Source: Eriocheir sinensis
Lineage: Eukaryota; Arthropoda; Malacostraca; Decapoda; Varunidae
NCBI RefSeq assembly: GCF_024679095.1
Contig: NC_066520.1
Span: 9,846,908 to 9,910,907, forward strand
DNA: 64,000 bases
Direction of reading: 5' to 3'
Numbering within the stretch: position 1 is the stretch's first letter; each line of letters opens with the position of its first letter. The translations under genes were made by a program, and so were the position numbers. The notes below the pieces were generated by a model. It was not told the origin of the DNA. It saw nothing but the letters and a program-made list of their open reading frames with translations, and did no database searches. Positions 1 to 8,285 of the stretch are shown one piece after another.

Positions 1-439
1 TAATGACAAGGCAATTTATGTTAATAATAGTAATAAATGTAATTACAACAGCTGCCCAATAAATTTTTTAAATAAGAAAAATAAAACAAAATCGCGTCTA
101 ATAATCTTAGTGCTCCCACTGGTTCCATTATACCGAAGCCCACTCTTTTCAGACCTTTAGCGAGTTGTAAAACATCATAAAATGTATATTATTATGGGTA
201 GACCATAGCTAATTCCAGGTTTTGAGGTAAGTTTACGCAAACAGAGCGAGGCCCACTTTTACGAGGCCGTATTTTCTCCTTAGACAACAGTACAGACGTT
301 TCCTAGTTTCTATGAATATACTGGATCAATGAAATGCTTCCTGTGCAAGAAACAATCATCAAATAATCATTATGATAATTTTTGTTAAAAGACTTAAAAA
401 TACTCTTCCCATATTCTTGCATAGGTTACATATCCTTAC
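1..439. other. RFC2 intron 4 (partial), no other feature seen
   Basis: AT-rich sequence downstream of the donor at 439. Neither strand shows RFC2-like coding sequence or a recognisable repeat. Confidence 0.6.
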
Positions 440-3400
440 CTGAGTATCAGATAGTTTTGAATATCGCAGCATTGCACAGCGTGACTGGATTGGCTCAATG
501 ATCTTTTCAGAAGAGTTGCAGGCCAAGGCGAACCGGGTTGTGTTAGAATATATCTCCATGGTCCTTCTCAAGGCCTGTTGGGCACCATCAGTCATGCTAG
601 AAAATGGAAGGAATGCCAATGCTTTACACTTCTGCTTAACCCTTAAAGCCGTCGGACGCCGACGTCGTCACTGTATGGAAAGGGTTAGTCCTCTTCTAAA
701 CCTTTTAAGAGGAAATGGAAGACGACGTCTGCATTACAGATGGAAAGGGTTAACTGTTTTTTGACGTTAAGTTGAAGACTATATGACGTTTGGTAGAGCA
801 AGTACAGAATATTGACGTAGGATCACTGACAGCACATTTTTATAGACAGTTTTCCATCCCGAGTGGACTACACAAGTCATACACTGACCAGTAATTAGTC
901 AAGAGAGCATGGTTGGGTATTGTTTGAAAGAAAACGACATGCCACCCTACTTCAGCATAAGCAAAATAAATTTGATGGCGCGCCAAGTCAAAAAATGACT
1001 TGTCGACTATAGTCAACACCCACGGTTTGAGCCCAGGCACCAGCTGTCGACTATTGTCGATACCCGCGCTTTGAGGGTTAAGTATGATCAAATGCTTTTC
1101 TCTGCAATATTGTGAAGGGAAGATTCCCCTTACATTGTGTGTAATGGTTACCACACCTAGCAATGAATCTGTAGGCCCAAGTTTGATCCCGGGCTGGCCA
1201 GTTGGGAACCTGCTCACTCAGCTGTTTTTTTCCCCTTTTAGACTGGTTGATAAATAGGTACCTGAGGACACCTGGAGAAGGAAAACTGTGGTAATCCTGA
1301 TGTCAAACTGATCCTGTGTCCCAAGGCAATGGGTTCTTACCCACCACAGGCTCAAGGGCCAATGAGAAGGCCAAGGCCATGTGTAGCTTACTGTATTGCC
1401 TCAACTTTAATTTACCATGGAAGACTTTTACATGAAATTATTCTTTGTTCAATGAAACATTTTTTCCATACCTATCTGCTTCATCCAAGATGATAATTTT
1501 ATGTTTTCCTTTGGGGAGTGTAACTTTCTGTTGAGCAAACATTTTAATTTTGTTGCGGACAACATCTATCCCACGGTCATTAGAAGCATTGAGTTCCATC
1601 ACTCCTTCTCGAAAGCTTGGACCAAGAAGGGCTCGTGCTAAACACAATATTGTAGTTGTTTTGCCTACACCAGGTGGCCCCTGAAACAAAACAAAGGAAT
1701 TATTTATTACAAAAAAAAAAAAAAAAAAAAAAACTTCCAATTTAATATATTATCATCAGCAAGTAGACTTTTTACAATAAATGATAGGTTAGATCTAAAA
1801 TGAAAAAAATAATTATAACTGAACACGATGTCAGTGGCATGTAGGAGGCTCAAAAGTTGGCAAAATCTTTAAGTATTGCAAATACTGAACTTTAAAATAT
1901 TACTACCAAGAATAAAGAAACCATTGGCAAAAAGTCATTAGTTTTAAATTAATTCCTATTTATAAATTACTTTTCCTTACAGCAATGATGATGTTTGGAA
2001 CATTTCCTTTCTTTGCAAACACTTCCAGTCTTGCCACAGTTTCTTCATTTCCAACAATTTCTGGAAAAGTTGTAGGCCGATATTTTTCAATCCTGAAAGG
2101 AGAGCACATCACTAAAAAGATAATGAATGTTAAAAAATTAAAAGCAATTCTAGTTGCACTCAAACACTGACACCATTATGTACGGTATTTGATGAATGGC
2201 ATATGTAATGCTAAAAAATTATTGATGAATAACTCGTTTTAATGATCTCATTGAAGAATACAAAAAAGACGGGGAAGTGTTACCATTGCAAAACAATGTA
2301 CTTTACAGAGGGATGCCTTTAAGGTCTTTATTTATGTCGTACATGACTTTTACAACATTCAAATTGTGATAACTTGTATATGGCACAAAAATACAGCAGA
2401 ACTATCTTTACTAATATTTTGAAAATATGTTCAAAGGCAAATGGAAAGGTGAGAAGGTGTCTTGTAGATCAAATTGGTTTGTAATGATTGATTATAAAAT
2501 AAGAAAGGACATAATTTTGTTAGGTGCATAAGACCAATGTAAGTCTCGTTAATATTATTTCCAGTATTCAATAAATGATTTGCATAACACTTGTGCCTCT
2601 AATACTAAAGAATCTCCTTTTAATATCAAACTGGGAACACAGATTTTGTATTGGTGTCAAGGCTGGCACTACGGTACGGTACGGTTGAAATTTTGATAAA
2701 AAGTACGGTACAGAATTATGGTACAATATTTTTCCTAATGTACGGTATGATATGATACAAGTACAGAAAATTTAGCAAAATTCCAAACTGTACCATACTA
2801 CAGGCTTAAAACATAGGATCCTAGGATTTTTTTTTTTTTTTACTTTCTTGCCCATTAGCACCTGGTAGACTATATTTAGGAGGCCTGATACATGTAAAGT
2901 CACTTTGTAAATGTGCCTTTTCAAATTTATTGACATACCCTGATTATTTTATTCACAAATAATTCTTTGATGTACCGGTATGTATATATATTTTCCTGAT
3001 GGTACGGAATTACGGTTCGGTATTTTTACCATACTGTAAGGTACGGAAAAATAGCTGGTGGTACGGTACGAAATTACAGTACGGTATTTTTTTCAAGTAT
3101 GGAGTACGGTTAAAAATTCCGTACCGTACCGTACTGCCAGCCTTGATTGGTGTTCTCAAGTGTGGGTTGCAGGTGAACAAAGAAAGAAATCCTCTGGTTT
3201 ACCTAAGCAGCACCTACGAAAAAGATTTCATTATTTAATCGTGTCATGCAGAAGTAGCTGACCCTGCACAAAATACAAACTGAAGGTTCTCAGCAGGGGT
3301 GTGGAGTCAAAGAGTCGCCAACTTTAGGCCAAAGTCAGAGTCAAATGATGAAACTGGATATTCACCAGCAATGAAGGGGTTAAGATATTTTCAGCCCTTC

Positions 3401-3882
3401 CACTAGCTTTATGCATGGTGAAATTTCAAGGACGAATCAACAGTGATCTTCAATGGGGATGGGGATGTCACTGAGAAAACCACCAGTAATCCAAATAACC
3501 TGAAATACCCTGTGCTGTTCAATCGATAGGCCTCTTTTAGAATCATATAAGGCAGACAGAGTAGATTGTGAGGCACTCCTACGGGAAACAGCAGTGCCAA
3601 AATAAATGTTCATGTCGTTAGGAATTATAATGCCTGATGGGGAGATGTAGCTCATGTAATTAATAACTGGCAGGAAGAGCCCCAGGACATCAGACGGAGC
3701 CCAAACAAGTCGTCTTCAGCGAGGTAGTTAGTACTGTACTGGACGTGTTACGACATCAAGATTTTAATAAACTGAACTATGTCTTATACTCACCATGGCA
3801 CGTGTGTTGTCTTGGCAGTGGTGGAGGGTGCAGAGCTTTTAGGGGCAGCCTCCGCCACCTCCATCGCCTCCTCGCTGGCCAT
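1..3882 (-). CDS. RFC2: RFC2, replication factor C small subunit (5' half of gene, 4 coding exons, 3' end outside window)
   Basis: This gene encodes the RFC2 (about 40 kDa) subunit of the pentameric clamp loader, which uses ATP in the nucleus to load PCNA at primer-template junctions. Coding exons on the minus strand are 3794-3882, 1981-2092, 1472-1680 and 440-596. Together they give about 189 residues, a little over half of the usual 340-355. The order of features is a variable Ala/Ser/Thr-rich N-terminus, the EKYRP box, EIVGNEETV, the Walker A motif GPPGVGKT, the Walker B motif IIILDEAD, the [11 protein letters not shown] segment and the SRC motif in EPIQSRC. Every junction has GT/AG signals and keeps frame. 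The match to animal RFC2 proteins is close and favours RFC2 over RFC4 or RFC5 (for example [16 protein letters not shown]). The remaining exons must lie left of position 1. An E2F-like site sits just upstream of the start codon. Confidence 0.97.
440..596 (-). CDS. RFC2: RFC2 coding exon 4 (sensor region, SRC motif)
   Basis: The acceptor is ttttctag before 596 and the donor GTAAGG follows 440. One base completes Ser, then 52 codons run from [17 protein letters not shown] to RYSKLSDTQ. It includes EPIQSRC, whose SRC motif supplies the trans-acting arginine finger in clamp loaders. It ends in phase 0. No further RFC2 exon is recognisable between 1 and 439. Confidence 0.96.
640..749. mobile_element. 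TTAA-flanked MITE (piggyBac-like), RFC2 intron 3
   Basis: The segment begins CCCTTAAAGCC and ends GGAAAGGG. It is flanked on both sides by TTAA (636-639 and 750-753), the target duplication of piggyBac-type elements. A GACGTCGTC/GACGACGTC pair lies inside. The right boundary is uncertain: a second candidate end, TTTGAGGG followed by TTAA at 1078-1081, could make a larger or nested element of about 440 bp. Confidence 0.5.
1080..1400 (+). repeat. tRNA-derived SINE-like repeat, copy 1
   Basis: It contains a box B-like GTTTGATCCCGGGC, then a body with CTGTGTCCC, a CAATGGGTTCT-like stretch and CCCACCACAGG followed by TCAAGGGCCAATGA. The same body order recurs at 13960-14230. It lies in RFC2 intron 3. 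The box A region is diverged. Confidence 0.55.
1472..1680 (-). CDS. RFC2: RFC2 coding exon 3 (Walker A and Walker B)
   Basis: The acceptor is tttgtttcag before 1680 and the donor is GTATGG after 1472. There are 69 codons plus AG. It carries Walker [10 protein letters not shown], then [16 protein letters not shown], and Walker B IIILDEAD. The trailing AG joins C of the next exon to encode Ser, giving DEADSMTDG as in animal RFC2. A poly-T tract (poly-A on the plus strand, about 1711-1733) lies upstream in the 300-bp intron. Confidence 0.97.
1981..2092 (-). CDS. RFC2: RFC2 coding exon 2 (EKYRP box)
   Basis: The acceptor is cctttcag before 2092 and the donor is gtaagg after 1981. One base completes Trp, then 37 codons follow, running from IEKYRP through [15 protein letters not shown] to NVPNIIIA. 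The exon ends in phase 0 directly before the Walker A exon, as expected for RFC2. The segment forms the N-terminal part of the AAA+ domain. Confidence 0.96.
2658..3135. mobile_element. hAT-like MITE, 478 bp, in RFC2 intron 1
   Basis: Terminal inverted repeats start CAAGGCTGGCA at the left and end TGCCAGCCTTG at the right. Both ends carry GTACGGTACGG-type inner repeats. The element is flanked by a perfect 8-bp direct repeat ATTGGTGT (2650-2657 and 3136-3143), the duplication length typical of hAT transposons. No transposase is present, so it is non-autonomous. Confidence 0.85.
3794..3882 (-). CDS. RFC2: RFC2 coding exon 1 (start codon)
   Basis: ATG is at 3882-3880 in a good context (aaacATGG), followed by 29 codons and two bases (TG) before a GTGAGTA donor at 3793. 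The peptide begins [17 protein letters not shown] and ends THVP plus a split Trp codon. The start was chosen because the frame upstream carries no RFC-like residues and because the exon ends where family members have the conserved Pro-Trp before the EKYRP box. The TG joins the first G of exon 2 to give TGG. Confidence 0.93.
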
Positions 3883-3896
3883 GTTTACAAGGTTTA

Positions 3897-3904
3897 GGCG
3901 GGAA
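3897..3904 (-). promoter_or_regulatory. E2F-like site upstream of RFC2 start codon
   Basis: TTCCCGCC on the minus strand, 14 bases before the RFC2 ATG, matches the E2F consensus TTSSCGCC. Replication genes including RFC subunits are known E2F targets. Function here is inferred from motif and position only. Confidence 0.45.
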
Positions 3905-4372
3905 CGCCAAGACCAAGACCAAGACCAACTTTCAAGATCCGTTTTGAAAGGGAAAAGAAAAAAATGAGACAGCAACGCAACAGCATGAAAGGAACCAAAA
4001 ATATTACAGGGCCGTTACAGGAGGGGGGCGAATGACCCCACATCTGCCAAAACATCCAATATCTGAAAGTCAAACCGAAAAATTGGGACGAAAAGGCCCA
4101 TTTTTTTTTTTTGACAGCGCAGGAAAATGCACCCAAAAATGTCATTTTCTCTAAATTCTGAACTCCTTATCTGATTTGGCTCGCTCCACTCGCCACCATT
4201 ATTTTTTTTAGATAGGTGCATGACTGCCTATACATTAATTTAATCTTATAAGATCTTTACTAAATACCTACATTAGTTTACAGGAGCAGCCCATAGCTTG
4301 CTTATTTTGTTTTAATTTGCTACCGTAAGAATATATATGCTATACATCAATGCAGTACCCTGAAGAGCACTG
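3905..4372. other. RFC2 upstream region
   Basis: Presumed 5' UTR and promoter of RFC2. It shows three GACCAA repeats next to the start and a 10-base A/T run, but no TATA box or recognisable gene. Confidence 0.4.
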
Positions 4373-4815
4373 TCAAGGTGTATTGCAACAGCTGAAGAAT
4401 CTAATCAGAAATTTTCGAAATTTTCTGATTAGTTTCATGAAGCAGTGGCTGGATGTGTCCTTTTCCCTTCTAGTGAACAGAAGACGTTTTTCCTGACGGC
4501 GGCCACGGCGACGAAGGCGGCGCTGGCGGAACCGTTCAAAGTGCCGCCCCCTTCGAACCCAGTGGTGGACGCCGCGCCTCCACCTCCTCAGCCTCCACGG
4601 CCAGATGACAAACGTAAGATCATGCATAGCTTCTCGCAGCAACTCTCTGTTAGCTCGATTGTACATTTTCTCGTAGCGACGCCGCTCCTTTGGTCCCATT
4701 GCCAACATTTCATAAGGGTCCGGGTCCCCACCAGGCAGCACCAGCAGGGCCGTGAGGGGCGGGGAGGGGCGGCCACCAGCGACAGCCAGGGGGTTAAGAA
4801 AAGACAGTCGTTCAT
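4373..4815 (-). other. Coding-like region, strand unresolved (unidentified protein)
   Basis: The minus strand has an open frame of 386 codons (4373-5533) whose upstream part is minisatellite. Its last 140 or so codons do not look random: 4620-4740 gives DPYEMLAMGPKERRRYEKM followed by a charged helix (YNRANRELLREAMHD), then an Arg-rich tail to a stop at 4373. No minus-strand donor is seen. On the plus strand 4474-4613 has its own well-formed splice sites, so the two readings compete. I recognise no family for either. A 32-bp near-palindrome at 4401-4432 lies in the minus-strand tail. Confidence 0.3.
4474..4613 (+). other. Candidate plus-strand exon (Ala/Pro-rich), unidentified
   Basis: It is bounded by a pyrimidine-rich acceptor (ttttcccttctag) and a consensus donor (GTAAGA). 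The open frame reads EQKTFFLTAATATKAALAEP and continues into a Pro-rich stretch ending RPDDK, with GC-rich third positions. No start exon or downstream partner is identified. It overlaps the minus-strand frame described at 4373-4815, and at most one of them is likely real. Confidence 0.3.
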
Positions 4816-5410
4816 GCATAGTGAAAGGAGGATCGAGAAAAAAAATAAAAATCATCAGCAACAGCAGGGCCGTGAGTGGGCTGGCAGGGGGCGGGGAGGG
4901 GCGGCCACCAGCGACAGCCAGGGGGTTAAGAAAGGACAGTCGGTCATGCATAGTGAAAGGAAGAGCGAGGAAAAAAAAAAAAATCAGCACCAGCAGGGCC
5001 GTGAGGGGCGGGGAAGGGCGGCCACCAGCGACAGCCAGGAGGTTAAGAAAGGACAGTCGTTCATACATAGTGAAAGGAGGAGCGAGGAAAAAAATAAAAA
5101 TCATCAGCAACAGCAGGGTCGTAGAGGGCCTGGGCGGGGAGGGGCGGCCACTAACGACAGCCAGGGGGTTAAGAAAGGACAGTCGTTCATGCATAGTGAA
5201 AGGAGCGAGGAAAAAAAAAAAAAAAATCATCAACACCAGCAGGGTCGTACAGGGCCCAGGCGGGGAGGGGCGGCCACTAACGACAGCCACGGGGTCAAGA
5301 AAGTTCAGTTGGTCATGCATGTAGTGAAAGGAGGAGTGAGGAAAAAAAATAAAAATCATCAGCACCAGCAGGGTCGTAGAGGGGGCGGCCACCAGCGACA
5401 GCCAGGTGGT
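4740..5410. repeat. Minisatellite, about 125-bp unit, 5 copies
   Basis: Each unit contains GCAGGGCCGTGAG, GGCGGGGAGGGGCGGCCACC, AGCGACAGCCAGGGGGTTAAG, TCATGCATAGTGAAAGG and a poly-A run. Frame-neutral spacing keeps long open frames on both strands, but the content is repeat-derived. Confidence 0.85.
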
Positions 5411-5413
5411 TAA

Positions 5414-5659
5414 CCCTATCCGCTCCGACGTTTTCAAATTTGCGCACTCGTAACACCTAGCATCGTACTCATTTATCAGAACAACGATAACGCTCATGAA
5501 CACTAAGTACTGGTACCGAATCAATAGTGTCAAACAATAATGAATAATGAGTGAAAAGAAGCTAGTGGAAAGTAAAAAAAATAAAATAAATAAAGTGTAT
5601 CGTTTTGATCGACGTGCCTGAAGGGGGGCCAGATATGTACCCCCTCGGATCGTATAGGG
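5414..5659. mobile_element. piggyBac-like MITE, 246 bp, inserted in minisatellite
   Basis: It starts CCCTATCCGCTCCGACG, ends CGGATCGTATAGGG, and is flanked by TTAA on both sides (5410-5413 and 5660-5663). The minisatellite unit contains GGTTAAGAAAGG, so removing the element and one TTAA restores a normal unit. That supports true transposition into a TTAA. Confidence 0.8.
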
Positions 5660-5663
5660 TTAA

Positions 5664-5925
5664 GAAAGGACAGTCGGTCATGCGTGTAGTGAAAGGAGGA
5701 GCGAGGAAAAAAATTAAAATCATCAGCACCAGCAGGGTCGTGAGTGGGCTGGCGGGGGGCGGGGAGGGGTGGCCACCAGCGACAGCCAGGGGGTTAAGAA
5801 AGGACAGTTGGTTATGCATGTAGTGAAAGGAGGAGCGAGGAGAAAAATAAAAATCATCAGCACCAGCAGGGTCGTAGAGGGGGAGAGGTGGCCACCAACG
5901 ACAGCCACTGGTTAGTCGTTCATGC
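5664..5925. repeat. Minisatellite continuation, 2 units
   Basis: Same unit family as 4740-5410, interrupted by the TTAA element between them. Confidence 0.8.
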
Positions 5926-6470
5926 ATTGTAAAGAGAAATAAAATGAAAAAGTGTGATAGTAGAACACAAACTTAATGACAAAAAAAAATGCAAAACAAG
6001 ACATAAGCAAGCTAAAAACAAGTGAAGAAAGCCAAGGAAAAATAGATAGAAAAGCAAGTCTGTGTAAGCAAAGTATACGGAATAACAGAGCTCAGTGCAG
6101 AGTGTGAAGAACCAAGGAGGATCTAAGGAGTGATACAAAGCAGAACAGGTCAGTGGGGAATAGCGAGGGAAAAAAAAAAAAAAAAAAAACACAGCAGCAG
6201 CCCCAGTAGCCTTTATCATTTCACAGGGACTTGACCTTGATCTTGAACCTCTAGTTTTCAGTGTCGATGTAATAATTCCTTAAACAATTTCGCCACACCA
6301 TTTTGGTTGAGAATAGCCTTCCCTTGGTTATTCATGTATAAATTAGTTCCCAGTCTCACTGTTGCTGTACGTCTTGTCCTCTCTTATAGTTGTGTCCTGA
6401 CCCTTGCCGTTTCTTGATTTAAATTACACCTTTTATCATTACCTGTCTTATCTGATCCAACACAAGATGG
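5926..6470. other. Intergenic, no gene seen
   Basis: A-rich stretch with a poly-A run (about 6168-6189), then sequence without recognisable coding potential. Confidence 0.4.
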
Positions 6471-6599
6471 CGCCACTATAAACACTTGCCTGCGCCAGAA
6501 TGGGCTGGGCTGACAATCAGGCCCCACGGGGAAGAAGCCTTGGGCCGATCATCAGGACCCACCGAGAAGAAGCCTACCGGTGCAATAGGCCGTGTTATA

Positions 6600-6631
<32 letters not shown>
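6471..6631 (+). mobile_element. LINE 3' end fragment with poly-A tail
   Basis: The segment (TGGCGCCACTATAAACACTT to GGTGCAATAGGC, then about 28 A) is the reverse complement counterpart of 22260-22360, which is the 3' end of the LINE at 22236-26731. It is a 5'-truncated copy in plus orientation. Confidence 0.7.
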
Positions 6632-6635
<4 letters not shown>

Positions 6636-6675
6636 CATGGCAGTGATCCTTGATTGAGAACCCACATAAAAAATC

Positions 6676-7617
6676 AGATCACCTGAAGCTCAGCTACCCT
6701 AGCTGTGCATGGGGTGGCTGATCTTCAGGTGAGACAGTCTGGGGTGGCTGATCTTCAGGTGAGAGAGGCTGGAGTGGGTGATCTTCAGGTGGTCACTGTG
6801 GGGTATCACTGCAGAAGTGGGTTCATGTTATGTGTCTCTGGAGTGTATGTATTGGAGAAACAACAGCAATCATCAAGTAAATCTATCTGAGAAGACTACA
6901 ATTGACTACTACAGCTTCTTTAGGGAAATATGTGCTTCGTACTTTCAAGCAAATCAAGTTAAGCTAGGTGGACCTGGGGATTACTGTAGAAATCAACGAA
7001 TCTTGTTTCTCTCATAAGCCAAAGTATCACAGAGGACGTGTACCCTACACTCCTATTTGAGTCTTCGGCATTGTTGACAGAAGCACGAAACCAGCAGCTG
7101 GATACACGGAAATAGTCAAGGCGAGAGATGCTGCCACCCTTCTTCCAATTATATATAAAGGGCTTCAACCAGGGTCTGTCATTCACATTGATGACTGGAA
7201 ACCGTATTGTAACATCCAAAGTCTAGGGTATGAGCACAAAACAGTAAATCACTGTAAATTTTGTAGACAGGAGCACTGGAGTACACATGCAAGCTATTGA
7301 ATCTTACTGGAATAGACATGAGTTATATAAAGAGAATGCGTGGCTGCAAGAGAAACCTTTTAAAATCATACCTACAGGAATTCATGTGGCATAATCGCTT
7401 TTCACAGAATGCTTTTGAAAAGTTATGTGAGCATATTGCTGCATTATCACCTAAAGGTCAGCCATCCCAGCTATGCTGTGGCTGATGTTCAGGTGAAAGT
7501 CTGGGGTGGCTGATCTTCAAGTAAGAGAATCTGGGGTAGCTGTTCTTCAGGTGAGAGAGTCTGGGGTGGCTGATCTTCAGGTGGTCACTGTGGGGTGGAG
7601 GATCTTCAGGTGATCCT
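6676..7617 (+). mobile_element. Merlin-type (ISXO2-like) DNA transposon, decayed
   Basis: Conceptual plus-strand pieces match an ISXO2-like transposase in order. They are MYWRNNSNHQ with REICASYF; VEINESCF with KPKYHRGR; VFGIVDRSTKPAAGYTE; RDAATLLPIIYKGLQPGSVI; HIDDWKPY; GYEHKTVNH; AIESYWNR; and KRMRGCKRNLLKSYLQEFMW. The first catalytic Asp (VEIDES in relatives) is Asn, there is an in-frame TGA near 7056, and frameshifts occur near 7270 and 7325. Ends carry inverted GATCACCTGAAG/CTTCAGGTGATC and subterminal tandem GGTGGCTGATCTTCAGGTGA units. AAAAATC flanks both ends (6669-6675 and 7618-7624). Confidence 0.85.
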
Positions 7618-8155
7618 AAAAATCATCTTGTTCCCCAAGCTATTTAATACCACTGACCTTCTCTCCTCATAAAACTTTAGTACTTCAGCAAATTTATGAG
7701 AAACATACCAGCAGCATGACATGATTAAGGTACTCTATATGTACCCCTTGGAACTACTAGCAAGTGCAGTTTTGAGGCAAGTTAAATGTAACACTAAGTA
7801 AGGCATAGTTACTTGAGAAAAATTTGGGATGCAAGATTACACATGGACTTTCATGAACCTACATGCAAGCTTGCTCAGGGGGTACCATTGGAAATGGAGA
7901 CTGTGGGTGAGTGAAGCGATGCACCCCCAGGAGTATGCTCTCCGTTTGTTAGTTATGTGAAAACTCATAGAGTGGATGGAAGAGGAAAGTTCTAAAATGA
8001 GAGGACTTAAAATACTTTCCTCCTGACAGGGTGGGCGTGGTTAAGGGGGAAACCAAAAGGGGATTACATGCTAGACTCCTCACAGACATGCTAAACACTT
8101 GGTCACCAATTGTGTCAATTCTCAATGTTCATAACAAATATATTCAAATAATAAT
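7618..8155. other. Intergenic between Merlin element and NDUFB8 3' end
   Basis: No coding sequence or clear repeat recognised; presumed downstream flank of NDUFB8. Confidence 0.4.
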
Positions 8156-8172
8156 TTTATTTTAAATTTATT
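8156..8172 (-). terminator. NDUFB8 polyadenylation signals
   Basis: Two AATAAA hexamers on the minus strand (8167-8172 and 8156-8161), about 55 and 65 bases downstream of the stop codon. Confidence 0.7.
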
Positions 8173-8225
8173 AATTTACAACTCTTAGATAGCTTATATA
8201 TACATCCCACAAAGAAACCTGATTG

Positions 8226-8285
8226 CTATTCAGGTTTTTCAAATGTATAGTGAACTTTTCCATTTCCTGGGTACTGCTTCGGGAG
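8226..8285 (-). CDS. NDUFB8: NDUFB8 coding exon 4 (C-terminus and stop)
   Basis: The acceptor is cttcccttttcag. Nineteen codons, LPKQYPGNGKVHYTFEKPE, precede TAG at 8228-8226. This matches the conserved PKQYP and the short aromatic tail of NDUFB8. Confidence 0.94.
   Translation of the reverse strand, partial: LPKQYPGNGKVHYTFEKPE

Noticed and set aside
1..439. Fifth RFC2 exon
   Set aside because: No minus-strand frame here resembles the next conserved block (DGLEAIIFTAQGDMRQA-type).
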